From NCBI GenBank assembly GCA_002914845.1, contig JXTC01000038.1, positions 335,466-399,465 on the forward strand: a DNA stretch of 64,000 bases, in the 5' to 3' direction. Of the stretch, positions 24,541-36,404 are shown in pieces. A program made the position numbers and the translations under genes. Numbering within the stretch: position 1 is the stretch's first letter; every line of letters starts with the position of its first letter. The notes beneath the pieces were generated by a model. It searched no databases. It was given only the letters and a program-made list of their open reading frames with translations, and was not told where the DNA came from. The DNA comes from Trema orientale. Its lineage: Eukaryota > Streptophyta > Magnoliopsida > Rosales > Cannabaceae.

Positions 24541-25045
24541 GGGAGAAATTTATACTTAGTACCCGTTTTTAAAACTTATTTTCATAAATACCCATTTTCT
24601 TTTATTTTTAAAATGCCTATTTTTGTGGTCCACATTTCATATACAAAATACAAGTGATCCATATTTACAATTTAAATTTAATCTATGAGATACACATTTC
24701 ATATGTAAAATATGAACGGTATACATTTATAATGTAAATGTTTACCATGGTTTACATTTTTCATTATAAATTTGACACATGGTATATATTTTAAAATGTG
24801 GCAATTTTTAGTGTAATTTTTATTCATAAAATGTAGACCATGGTATACATTTAATGCATAAAATATATACCATGGTATATATTTCATTAAATATATACTG
24901 TGGTCTACATTTCATTAAATATATACAGCGGTTTACATTTCATGTGTAAAACAGTGGTGGTCAACATTTATCCAAAAATGAGTATAAAACTGAGTATTTA
25001 TGAAATAAAAACAAAAAAAAAGGTATTTATATGGGTATTTATGAA
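24540..25045. repeat. Inverted-repeat element with palindromic core
   Basis: The ends (about 24540-24600 and 24965-25045) are inverted partners containing ATAAATACCCAT. The core (24690-24960) repeats variants of TATACATTT, ACCATGGTATA and TTTACATTTCAT in alternating orientation. This is MITE-like with no coding capacity. Similar TATACATTT motifs appear near 20890-20960. Confidence 0.45.
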
Positions 25046-25084
25046 CTTTTTCCTCAAATGAATATTTGCTATCTCAAATATATA

Positions 25085-25605
25085 TATATAGTATTAATTT
25101 CAATTATATAGTTTACATTTTAATTATTTGTTCAATTTATATCTTGCGTTTTGATTATTATCAACATTGATCTTCAGATTTAATATTTGTAACAAATTTA
25201 TATCCTTTTTGAGTCAGATACCGATTTTAACTATTGAGTTTACCAAAATACTCTTTTAAAATTTAATGATATATATAACAATTATGTATAATTAAAATTA
25301 ATAACTAAAATAACAAATATTAAAAAATTACATTAAAAATGTTAAAAAAAATTCTAATATTTATTAATTAAGTTATTTATTTTAAATAAGCTTTAAATTT
25401 TAATAATTTTTTAAATACATATGTTTAAAGTTTAAGGGATATTTTAGTAAACTCAATTGTTAAAATTGGTATTTAACTAAGATAATGTATAAATTTGTCA
25501 CAAGTTTTAAATTTGAAGGTTAATATTGATAATAACCAAAACAGAAGATATAAAGTAAACAACAGTCAAAATACAAGGTATAAAAAATGTAATTATTTCC
25601 TATAT
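25085..25605. repeat. Long inverted-repeat MITE
   Basis: About 165 bases at the left (25093-25258) align well with the reverse complement of about 25437-25600. Shared blocks include GATTATTATCAA, AACAAATTTATA and TTGAGTTTAC. The centre is very AT-rich. No transposase is present. Terminal bases and duplication are not clear. Confidence 0.6.
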
Positions 25606-27400
25606 ATGTGGTGGTACTGAAAATACACGTGTCTTTTGTCAAGGACAAGTTCAAGGGCAATTGTGAGACGATAATAGCTGTTGGGAAAGTTTTATGGCAA
25701 ATGCTTCCACGGCAAATCAGCATCCATTTTATAGAAGCATAGAACTAATGTGGACACGTTATTGAAAGTCAAAAGTTCTCCCAAATTGACATTATAGCCA
25801 TCACAAAAATGTTAAGAGATAGAAAGTGAAGTCGAGAAATACAACAATAAGAATTTAGAAGGAAAGAAGCCTATTTAATAGTCTAGTAAATTCAAAATTA
25901 AAAGGACCAATCTATTAAGAAGGGTCAGCATTGAAAACGCTTTACCATTTCTTTTTAAGAAAACTTTGAATTAAACTTAGCCAACCCAAAAGGCATAATT
26001 AAACTATGAGCGTTTGTCAAATGAATGATGAGAAAATTACATATGATACGGCTTTCTATTACTTTTTCACAAAAATACGACATATGGCCTTCAAATATTC
26101 GAAAAATACGGGCCCCTTTGGTTTCTATACTGCCTGATATAATCAGGCACAAAAAAAAAGAAAAAAAAAAAGAGAAAAACTAAATAAGTGGTGCAGCGCA
26201 CTACTACACCTGGCATGTAAAGTCAGTCCGTCATAGCTGCTTTTCATTCTTTCTTGTTTTCGTTTTTCGCGCCTAACGAAGTCTGAAGCGCCCAGGTCCA
26301 TTTTGTCCGTATTTTTCTAAAATTTCTACCCGTTTGTCGTAATTTTTAATATTTCTTTAGGGTCCCGTATTTTTAAAAGGTGGACAAGTTTTTCCCGTAT
26401 AAGTGTAAAAAGCCCATGAATGATCGGGTTGTTCAACCGGTCCAGGTGAATTTTTCGGAAAACCATGCCAGAGATCGTGAACAGAATTAAATTCGATAAA
26501 ATTATATTGTATCAAGGTTGTTATCTTTGCTCACTTACAGTTACAGCCTACATATTAGCGGTTCAATCTACGTAAGGTTGAGCACTATCGATAAAGAATA
26601 CTAATCAATTCAGAACCACATAACATCCCAAATATTATGATGAAGTAGGTTTGATTTGATATATATCTTCTTTTTCCAATCACCTTAACGGGGCAAAACA
26701 AACGTCATGTTCATCGTTAGAAACAAAAATATTATCAGAGAATATATATATATGTCATTGAGAAAATCTTCTAAATCTTATCAAGCAACTAGAAAGAGAT
26801 TCATTAACAAAAAGGAGTTAATTTCAGATCAGGGATACCAGAAATTTTTTGATGCCGTTGACGTGGGCTTTTCGAACCATTTTCAGGATATGAAATTTGC
26901 AGGCTATCCCTATCTTGATGGCGCATTTAGTCTATTAACTATGTATGTTGTCACAATTTGGTCATTATAATCTTAATTATCTGAATATGGATGCTTTGGG
27001 AACTAGATCCAGATCTGGACTTAACCTTCTCATGCTGGACTTTTGGCCATTGCTCAAGGGAAGACAAGCTGAGCTTACTCGTGTAAACAATATTGATAAA
27101 AAAACTAGATATGAGATGCCTCAAGAAGATGAGCATACAATCAACATTTGAGAAAGGAATCATTTTCCTAGTTAAAAGAAAAATCTAACATATGATGAAA
27201 TCATTTTCCTAGAAAAAAAAATAAAAAGAAAGAAAAACATGCTTTGGGTTTAATAAAGATTAGGGTTCTTGCCACAAGAACAATTTTTGTTTCGTTTTTT
27301 TCTTCTCCTCCTGCTTTTATTTGTTTTTTTAGGAACTTTATAATAAAAAAATAAAATAAAATAAAAACACTCAAGTTTTTCCGTTGCTTATTTAACACTT
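25606..27400. other. Intergenic DNA with an unrecognised frame pair
   Basis: Two overlapping frames on the + strand (26707-26970 and 26945-27151) have more even amino-acid composition than their surroundings, with stretches such as DQGYQKFFDAVD and GRQAELTRVNN. I recognise no family and see no splice logic. They could be a decayed gene fragment or chance. The rest contains tacgg/aaatac-type repeats around 26040-26400. Confidence 0.35.
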
Positions 27401-30400
27401 ATTTTCAAATCCTCAATTGCCAACAATTTGGAAGTAAAGGGATTTAATCGCCAAAATTGAAACCACAGGACCAAATCGTAACAACATACAAAGTTAAGGG
27501 ACCAAATATGCAATTAACCCAATAAACGACCATATTATATTCAGGAATGGACTAAGCCCTTCTGTACCTTCCGAAACAATAATTTCGTGGCCTAATTTAA
27601 AGACGCAAAAGAATTAAGAAAAGAGATGCCAAAAACTGGAATTTGAACTACCAGATCGGCGATCAATTTTGAAGATGAAACATGTAAGCAGTACGTTTGT
27701 ATAGGTAAATCCTCAGTGCTAAAGACTACCAATGATTTAGTTTTCGAGATTCCTAAAAATGAATTAGACTGAAACCTTATACAGCAAACGAGATATGTGA
27801 ATTGCAACAAAACAATCTTCAAAACAAGTTTAAATAAACTTAATACGAAAGCTAAACATGCTACATTCTGGAGTTCCCTAAAAAAGAAAAAGGAAAAAGT
27901 AATAATAATTATAATTCACAAAAAAGGTATTACCATAATTTGTCTGACCACGTCCAAGCTTACTTCAGCATAGGGCTTCACCGGAAATAAATTGAAACCG
28001 TATGCAGTTCTTAAGCTAAACTCACTGTACTTTTCAAAGAGAACGCAACCAGAACCACGACGACTCATCCAACCACGCAGCTAAGAGTAACTGTCTGTTT
28101 CATGAAAATTCAGATGTCAAGACTTGGGTAACATCTCATTTCCTAACTACAGCAAGAACTGTGGCAAAGTAATAAGTTTTCAAGTAGAAAGTGAAAATAC
28201 TAAAGAACCAACTTAATGACTTCGTTTGCTAATAATGTAAGATGAGAAAAGCATGTTGGTTCTTTTTAGTTGTAGGATAACCAGATTATTATCTCCGAAA
28301 GGGTAATTCAAAGTCTCAAAAGTGATTAATTTTTTTGGTCTTATTCCTTAAATAGAATATCAGAACATCAAGATTTCTATACACGAGACGGGCAGCTAAC
28401 AGGTAAACAAAAAACTTATTCGAAATCTCCAGAGTATGTATGCAGGATAAGCATCAAGCAGTAAACAGATTATGGGAATCACTACCTCGGACCGCGTAAT
28501 ATCAACAAGGTAGAGAAACTTTCTTCTAGCAAGACTAAGCAGCTATTATGGGCATAATAGAGTAATGAGTTCAGAAATCAACTCAGAGAAATTTGTAACC
28601 AAATCTCAGAATTTTTGGTAAAAGGAGACTCTCAGCCCAAAGAACAGAACATTGGCACTTAATGGACCGATGTGCAACAACAGACTCTTTCTAGACACCA
28701 AAACTTGTGGGAAAGATGAAAGGTAGAGTGACATCAAACTAATTATTTTGATTTAATAGAAAATTCCTAGCTGAGCCAAGGAAAGACATTTCGGGTTTAG
28801 GTGAAAGTCCACTAGCAATCAAATATCGAAATCTGAAAGTAAACAAGCATACAGATATTAAGATAACCTTCAATTTTAAATGTATAAATATAATTACCAT
28901 TAAAATATCCACTCTCAGTAGAATATGAAATAGAACCACATTGCAATAAAACTAAGGTAATAAGGATATAGACAGTGCTTTATACAATGTTCAGCATTTC
29001 AATTGACGTCTTAAAAGCAGAAATACCCTGTATCTGAAAACAGAACCTTATAGATAAATATATACAATCACTTTGAAGAACACATAAAATCAATACTCTA
29101 CAAACTAGCACCTCAAAAGAAAACTCAGGATCTATCTCTTTTGACTGGTTTTCACATGATTAGCCACAAAAAGAGGTGCTGCATGAAATGTATGTCGGAG
29201 CAAATAAAGCTTCCTAGAGGACTTTAGCATGCAAGTAGTCATTCTCTTGTTTGAAATACAAGATTCCTTATTCACCGTTTTGCTAGATATACATCTTCAA
29301 TAACTCAGCCAAAATCATTTCATTAGCACATTCAAACTAGAGCATTTGACTCCATGTACATGCATTTATATTGCTACAGTGAACCAAAACATGTCTTGTG
29401 ACTTCCAATCATCTAATCCCACATGATCTACCTACCCAGGCTGCATTAAAACTGGTCCATCATATCTGGTCTTGCAAGTCATTGAACAGCATCCTTATTT
29501 TAGTTACATTGTATTACAGGCTGACACAGCAACAGATGCAACAGATAACACAATAAACTTCATTGACATTTATGATTTTACTTCCTTAACTGAGGTCTGA
29601 TATGGAAGACATTAACAAAGATGATCCAAAGTCTGAATTAATGTACCAGATTATGAATGATCATTTTCTTCTCCCACTAAAAGTAAAAACTTCTCAAATT
29701 AATTGTATAACTACAATCCAAGACGCCATATTATCACAATATGAAAGAGAAAAGATTTAATCTGCACTAAAAATGAATTAATGTAAGAACAAAGAGATGC
29801 GTGGTAAGAAAAACGAAAACACCGCCCAAATCTAATGCTACAGTTATGCATTTATGTGGTTCAACATTATTAAAACAATGTGAGAATTTACTTTGTTGTA
29901 TTCATGGACAAACTAAATACAAATAACTACACAGTGCTAAGAAGTTTCATAATGTTAAACGAATAGGAGAGACGCCTATAAAAGCATACCAGAGCCTCAT
30001 TTCTTCTAGTCAGAAAATACATTTTAAGTACCCCATGGACTCTTCTTTAGAAAAAGATGAAGGCATTAAGCTTCCAATTGGAAGAACTATAGAGGAAAAC
30101 AACACACACACGGGATCACATGAGCCTAAATGAAGCACAAACTTATTTAGTGCACATATTACAAATGAATAAATAGCTGATAAACAACACCTGATGCACC
30201 CATGAAAGTCAAATAACCATAACATCACAAAAAATCAGTATAACCTTTATCTTCAGAATCTACGGTTACATATGAAAGCCTCTCTAATGCAGCTAGAAAA
30301 AGTACCCCCCAAAGAGAGCAAGTGCGAAGTTTGTAAGTAAGTAGATCATATCATCATAGTCTCTTCCTAACAATTTCTGACTCATCTAATGGGTTGTTGC

Positions 30401-31081
30401 AGGCTATCCATGTCTCACATGAAGCCCTAGTGACAGATGCAGTGACACCACATCAAAAACCAAGAGAAAGTAATGGTCTAACATAACCTTCTATCATGCA
30501 GCAAAAGAGTCACTACTGAAAGCCTGAAAGGTAGGTTACCGGTTCATACAACCTTTCCACAACTGTAGCAGCCTTACTAACCCCTATTATGCAGGTAAAT
30601 TCGGCTACATGACTCAATTGTCAGCTACGCACACTAACCAGCTTCCAAGAGAGTATCAACTTTTAGAACATGTGGCAAGAGTTTCAAAAGCCACCATCAT
30701 ATTCTTGAATGTACCCTCACAACACTTCAATTTCTATGTTCGCAAATATAGATAACATAAAAAGAGTCCTAGCTTCCAGAAGTCCAGTAAATTCTGTTAA
30801 ATATTTTATCAGCTCTTTTGAGGCTTTGTGAACTGTGTACTATACTCCCTTCGGATAGAACCACCTTACTTAGCCTTTTTAGCACATTCTTAAAGTGCCC
30901 ACTTTTATATAACATGAACAAATTAGTGGCAAACATGACATAGCTTAGAAAAGTACAATATTTTAGAGATGACCCAATTGAAACACAATGGTGTTACCAC
31001 CATTGCCGAAAACCAAACAATGGAACAGTTCAAGAACACCAACCGCAAAAAAGAGTGGAAAGAAGAGAACAAGAGACTCAC
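27400..31081 (-). other. Probable intron(s) and 3' part of the trihelix gene
   Basis: This stretch follows the GTGAGT donor at 31081 and is less repetitive than the flanking intergenic DNA. The gene's last coding exon(s) must lie here if it is complete. One candidate is 29033-29011 on the - strand: acceptor TTTTCAG, then seven codons and TAA, in phase with the first exon. Another acceptor precedes about 30574. Neither can be confirmed from sequence alone. Confidence 0.4.
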
Positions 31082-31979
31082 CGTTGCCCGAAGATCGCTT
31101 GGCGCGCTTAATCTTTTGAAGCTGAACCTGGGTTTCCATGAAAAGCTGCATCCTCTGAAACTCCAAATCTTTGGCGAATTGCATCCTCTGCTTCTCCAAC
31201 TCCACCATCTGCCTCTGCTTCGCCGCCTCAACTCTCTCATATATCTCTCCAAACCTCTCTATCGCCTTTGCCAATCCCCTGTACAAGGGCTCCCCCTCCC
31301 TGTTCCGTCGCCGGCTCCCCGTGCTCGACCTCGACCCCGAACGATCGGTGTCCTCGTTGTCCGCCTCCTCCTCCTCCAATGCCGCAACCGCCGCCGCCGC
31401 AAACACCGAGAAATTCCGCTGAGATCCCGAGTAATCGCCGCCTAACGGCGCCGTCGCCGGCGACGGTGCCGGCCGCTTCTGGGTGGCAGATCGGGGACCG
31501 ACCGGCACCGGAGAGTACCGAGCCCACGAAGGGGGCGATGGATTTCGGTTGACGCCGGCAACGGCCGGCGGCGAGAGCACCTTGGACATCGGGTACTTTT
31601 TGCCGATTAGGGCGTCGAGGCGAGCGAAGAAGGGCCAGGCGCTGACGTAGGAGCCTTCGGACTCGAAAACCCTAGCCTTCTCGATCTTGTACTTCTTCTT
31701 GAGCGTGTCGATTCGGTTCTTGCACTGGATGTCGGTCCGGCGGGACCTGACACTGCCGTCGCCGTGATCGGAGTTGACGGCGTCGGCGACCTCCTGCCAG
31801 TGCTGCTGACGGAGGTTCCCCCGCTTCAGCGCCAGGTAGCGGTCTCCCCAGGCCTCCACGAGGGTGGAGGTGGCCTCCTCGCTCCAACAGTCCTCGCGGC
31901 CGCCGCCGCCGCCGCTAAACGGCGTCGTCCTGGTCCGCCGCGCCACCACTGGCGAAGGTGTTTCGGCGTCGGAATCCAT
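31082..31979 (-). CDS. Trihelix transcription factor, SIP1/ASIL type (first exon)
   Basis: The ATG at 31979 opens 299 codons and one base, ending at the donor G/GTGAGT (31081). The trihelix (Myb/SANT-like) DNA-binding domain spans about residues 30-123, with helix tryptophans W32, W44 and W61 and a KNRIDTLKKKY segment. This clade includes ASIL1/ASIL2, which bind GT-type elements and repress embryo genes in seedlings. A Ser/Pro-rich linker follows, then an Ala run and an acidic EEEEADNEDTD stretch. A basic RRRNRE patch comes next, then a long C-terminal coiled coil (about 240-295) rich in Gln, Glu and Met (ELEKQRMQF), probably for dimerisation. The frame stays open into the intron, but that tail (LVLFFPLFF) is intronic. 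The C-terminal exon was not identified. The paralogue is not assigned. Confidence 0.92.
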
Positions 31980-32152
31980 GGCTGGCGGAGGCTCCGGTCA
32001 AGGAGACAGGTTAGAATCGGGTGCTGCGGTTACCGGCGACGGTGGCCGGTGACGGCGGGGTTACGGCTAGAAGGAAGGAGGTGGCGGCCGGTAAGTGTGG
32101 CGTGAGGAACGGTGCATGCATGTAGAGGTGCGCCCGCGCGTGCGAGGGTTAG

Positions 32153-32169
32153 ACAGAGAGAGAGAGAGA
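32153..32169. repeat. (GA)n tract in the trihelix promoter or leader
   Basis: About eight GA units lie 175 bases upstream of the trihelix start codon. This reads as CT on the coding (-) strand, typical of plant core promoters and leaders. Confidence 0.6.
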
Positions 32170-32339
32170 ACGCAAGTAGTTTCAAATGTCGAACGTGCAA
32201 AATTTTGTACGACGGCAAAGCGTGAGGGGAGCCGGGAGAGAGAGGTTTTTTTTCTAGCTGGGGTTCGCGCTCAGCTAATTCTCTGTATATTCGGCTCGGC
32301 TTGAATTTACCGAAACGATTTTCCTTTGTCAAAAAAAGA

Positions 32340-32890
32340 ATTATTAAGGGAAAAAAAAAATTATTTTTTCATTATTATTTATGTATATTAAAATGATATG
32401 GCAACCCAAAAATTCGTTAAAAATAGAAATTAAAAAAAAAAAACTTGATTTGTGTTATTTAAATACTTTTACAAAATTAATAAAATGGCCTCATTGTTCT
32501 ATAGGACAATTATAAAAGTCTCTCGTAGTTACTTATAGGATGGTTTTATCATGTTGTTGTTTGAGAAAAGTGAATCATTTCATTTAGTAGATTCAATCAA
32601 TACACTAAAAAACTTGGTGAGATTTTTCACCTTATAAAATATTTGTCTATCCTAGGAGTTTAATTTGTCGAACTATCATAAATAGCACACAGAAAATGAG
32701 ACCAAAGAAATGTAATTTTCGAATCCAATTCAATCTATAAGCTAGATTTCTTAAGTTCTAAACGGACAGACAACTCAAAAGCAAATACTACCCAAATTCA
32801 CTCTATCACAAGCTTTAAATTACTCCCTGTCTGTATTTTTTGTTGACCACATTACATAAATGAGAAATCAATCTTTTTGTTATTATCTTT
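32340..32890. other. AT-rich upstream region of the trihelix gene
   Basis: No gene or clear repeat was seen. It separates the trihelix leader from the MITE at 32892. Confidence 0.45.
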
Positions 32891-32891
32891 A

Positions 32892-33245
32892 AGAATAACT
32901 GCAAAAAATACCCTCATGTTTGGATGTTCTGCAATTTAAATTCTAAAGTTTGGAATCTGCAAAATAATATCCTGAGATTAAGAATTTCTGAAAATTAATA
33001 CCCTGTACAGATTTTTTGACAAATTTTAGGAACGAAAAAACAATAATATGCTCAATTAAAACTAGATTAATCCATATTATTCATCTTAATTTTGAGGATA
33101 TTATTGTATTTTATCAGTTAAAAATCAACACAGAGTATTAATTTTCAGAAATTCGTAATCTCAGGGTATTATTTTGCGGAATCCAAACTTCAGGATTTAA
33201 ATTGCAGAACATCCAAACATGAGGGTATTTTTTTGTAATTATCTC
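32892..33245. mobile_element. Mutator-type MITE with about 125-bp inverted repeats
   Basis: Left arm 32892-33012 and right arm (reverse complement of about 33115-33245) align almost throughout; shared blocks include ATACCCTCATGTTTGG and CTGAGATTA. The right end reads GAGATAATTAC on the - strand, a start common in plant MULE ends. The flanks TTATCTTTA and TTATCTCTT match at 7 of 9 bases, as expected for an aged 9-bp Mutator duplication. Long arms, a short spacer and no transposase make it non-autonomous. It lies about 0.9 kb upstream of the trihelix start codon. Confidence 0.7.
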
Positions 33246-33609
33246 TTATCTCTTTATTAACTCAAAACAGATGATCTACGAGTTATGTACCTTGTTGAGC
33301 CTCATCAATCATCACCGTTGAAATGGGCTGCTAAGTTCCACTAAGGGTGAACAAAGAGTACGAAAACCCAATATGCTCGATTAACCTAAAAAAAAGGTCA
33401 AGGTCTTCCACCAAACCAAATGGAGTTCAATTCCAAAGCAAACCTTCTTCATTTTAGTTTCTTTTTTTTTTTTTCGTTAAGCTTCTTCATTTTAGTTTCG
33501 GTTAGGCATTTAGGAGTCGGCTTCAACCAAAACCGAACTAGAATGATATTATGGACTCTTAGTAAAACTATTTTCATAGGTTGCCAATTCCCATCTTTAA
33601 CGTTATATT

Positions 33610-34330
33610 TGAGAATAGGTGTGTAAAAACACAAGATATTATGTTATAGAATAAACTAGCAATGGCACTTGTAGCCCTTCTCAATGTTGGTAAAGGTCAA
33701 CCATGTAAATGACTTGTAGATCAACTCATTTTTGAGTTGATCTATAATAATGACATCGTCACCATTTTTTAGTTTGCATGTAACACAAAGATAACTTTGT
33801 CACTTACGTAATTTGGTCAACCAAAGTTGTTGTTTATATGTTTATTATTGTAGTAAATACGAGGATACAAAACTATCATTTAGGTTGCATTTTTATCAAA
33901 ATCTACCTATGATGTTTTTGTCAAAATATGTTTGTGAAAACAGAAGATTAACCTTATAGAATAAATTTGTAATGGGAACTTAGGTTGCATTTAGCAGGCT
34001 TTCAGGTTTTTCGATTTTTTGATTTCAGGTTTGAGGAAAGAGGAACGGAAATTGAACCGAATTGGATTCGGATGTTTCATGTTCACGTATTTTTGGTATT
34101 CAATAGTGTCAGGTTTGGAGTAGATGACTATTGGGTTGTGGAGAAGAAATAAACAAAAGGAAAGATATATTGAGCCTAAATTTATTATTTTTTAGGGGTT
34201 TTTTTCTCTAAATATTAATATGGGCTTTGGACTTAGTTTTAGACTAGATAAAGGCTAGATGTGCCATCACTAATTTATTCTATAAGATTATTCTTGTGCT
34301 TTACACACATATTTTGATCAAATTTAACAT
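33610..34330. repeat. Inverted/direct repeat element
   Basis: A segment with TTATAGAATAAA, followed by a TAGCAATGG-like block, occurs at about 33640-33675. It recurs directly at about 33955-33980 and inverted at about 34265-34300, with a shared GTGTGTAAA-type end motif. Probably a decayed MITE with an internal copy. Ends are not fixed. Confidence 0.45.
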
Positions 34331-34619
34331 TAGAGGTGGATTTTCACAAGAACTGACAACCTAATGAAACAATATTATGTCTTCAAGAAGCACAATGATG
34401 ATTTAATGAAACAATATTATATGTTCAAGAAGCACAACGATGATTTATTTAGACACACAGTAGATACTTTTATAATTACTAATTATACGTTGTTTATAGG
34501 AAAACAGTTTTTCTCATTTAGAAATGAATGCGTATACATTTGTGAAAAGGCCTTGTACGGCGTTTTTAGAAAATAATTGGAAATATATGGTAGCTCAATT
34601 TTTTCTAGAACTGTATCAT

Positions 34620-34860
34620 ATTTCTTTGGAAAGTACCATTTTTTAAAAAAAATTAAGAAAAATATCATTTTCTAAAATAGTAACTAATAATCAGTAACCA
34701 ATTTTCGAGTAATAGTAACTAGTAACTAAAGGTACTTATAACTAGTAACTGGTAACCAATAACCAGTTTTCAGATATTAGTAACTAGTAACTATTTTAAA
34801 AATGATATTTTTCTAAAAACTTTTTAAAATGTGATATTTTCTAAAAAATGTTGTATGAGA
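34620..34860. repeat. MITE with ACTAGTAAC core, copy 1
   Basis: The outer parts (TTTTTCTAAAA and ATATCATTTT motifs) form an inverted repeat around a core (34678-34795) made of repeated GTAACTAGTAAC and GTAACCAAT variants. The same plan recurs at 57186-57422, and the core motif builds the array at 51.9-53.25 kb. Confidence 0.55.
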
Positions 34861-35648
34861 ATTGGAAAAAAAAAAAAAAATATATGACACAACGTATCTT
34901 TGTAATTTTTTTCTTTTTTTGTTTTTATTGGTAGAATTGACAGAAACCCTATACATTTTATCTTACAATACCAAAATATAAACAGAACGAAAAGAGCTGG
35001 GTAGTTGAAATTTGAAAAGGGACTTCGACTTCAAAAAGACAGTAAAATTATAATTATGGTAGGACTTCTTAGCGAAATGACCTTTTTTTAATGAATATTG
35101 TGTTTTTTTAATAGAAAATATGGCTATAAATATCAGTTCTAATATTTTGGCATTATTTTTTTTTTGAATAATATGTAGACATCAATTTTACTATATCAAA
35201 TAGCAAATAAAAATTATTATTTTCACTTTTAAAAAAATATCAAATATACTTTGTATAATAACTAATATAAATATACATTAATATAAAATTGATTAACTGA
35301 TATACTGATAAATGATATATGGTATACTCAATATAAAAATGGATTATTATCGAAAAAAAAATCCTGAGTTTTTTAATTTTAGAAAAAAAAGATTATGAGT
35401 TTTCAATTATATTAAAAAAAAACTTTGTTTTTATTTAATTTCAGCAAAAAAAAAAAGAAAAGCAAAGAAAACCTTGAGTTTTTCGTTATATCAAATAAAA
35501 CCTTTAGATTATAAAATCGAATCAAATTAGCTTACTAAATAAGTTCAATGACTCATTTTTCCTTATCGTACACTATCATGTGCGACATTTGAGGCTATTT
35601 ATATTGACAAGCACCCCAATTAGATGAAAACTATGTTAGTCTATATTG
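34860..35648. other. AT-rich intergenic DNA before the LINE
   Basis: No gene. It is dominated by A/T runs. It ends at the 12-bp target duplication (35649-35660) of the LINE. Confidence 0.5.
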
Positions 35649-35869
35649 AAAATATTGAAAGCAAGCATTCATTTCTATGCTTCAACTAACCAACTCGACA
35701 CCAAGTAAGGATGTGGAAAGATCACCCATGATTTCTCTCTCTATGGAGTAGAGCCTTGAAACCGGCAATTCTTCTATCGTGTTTTATCCTGTCAACTTAT
35801 TGCTTGTTCCTCTTCTTATTCTGTGCTATGGTGGAAGAAGCAAACATCGAGTCTTTGATTAAACAATTG

Positions 35870-36404
35870 GTAGAGTTTAGGGGTGAAAGGCGGTCGGTTT
35901 CAGTCAGTTTTTTAGTTTTTCGGTCGGTTTTTTAATTTAAGTATTTTTTAAGAAATGAGAATCGAAATCGACCGCCAAAATAGAGGAAACTGACCGAAAC
36001 TGAACTTTCAGTTTTCGGTCGGTTTTTGGGTTTTGGAATAGTTAAGATTTTTATATTTATTTACCTTATAAATATAATCTACTTGCAAATATTTTCATGA
36101 AACTACTGTAGCTTTGTGGTAGGAGCATACGCCTAAGTCCTTTGAAACTTAAGGTTGTGGATTTAGGTTCAAACCTTGGTATGTGTACTTTTGAATTTTT
36201 TTCAATTATAAAAAGAACTAAAAGTGCATGGGTAATTTCGATTTAACCAAAACTTAATTTTTCATAATCAAAACCGACCGAATATTTTCTAAAACTGAAA
36301 CCAAAACTGACCGAGACCCTTCGGTGCTGATGTGGCACCGAAAATTTAGTTTCCGAACGGTCGGTTTCGGTTGATCGATTTTTTCTTATACCCCTAGCAG
36401 AGTT
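35870..36404. mobile_element. Non-autonomous hAT-like element inside LINE ORF1
   Basis: The 519-bp body (35878-36396) has inverted ends TAGGGGTG and TACCCCTA. Its 8-bp flanks differ by one base (GTAGAGTT at 35870-35877, GCAGAGTT at 36397-36404), the hAT duplication length. Subterminal sequence is built of GGTCGGTTTTCGGTT-type motifs in inverted orientation at the two ends. There is no transposase. A tRNA-like segment (36105-36180) lies in the middle. It cuts the LINE's first frame, so it is younger than the LINE. Confidence 0.85.
36105..36180 (+). other. tRNA-like segment (SINE head?)
   Basis: TAGCTTTGTGGTAGGAGCA resembles a tRNA D-arm/A box, and GGTTCAAACC about 55 bases later is a perfect B box. 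The fold is not a canonical tRNA, so it is best read as a SINE head or a captured tRNA-derived piece inside the hAT-like element. Confidence 0.5.

Noticed and set aside
30963-31081. Extension of the trihelix frame past 31082
   Set aside because: Lies after a perfect GTGAGT donor; the extra residues are hydrophobic and unlike the family's C-terminus.
31171-32105. Several + strand frames opposite the trihelix exon
   Set aside because: Pro/Ser/Arg-rich antisense shadows of the GC-rich exon.
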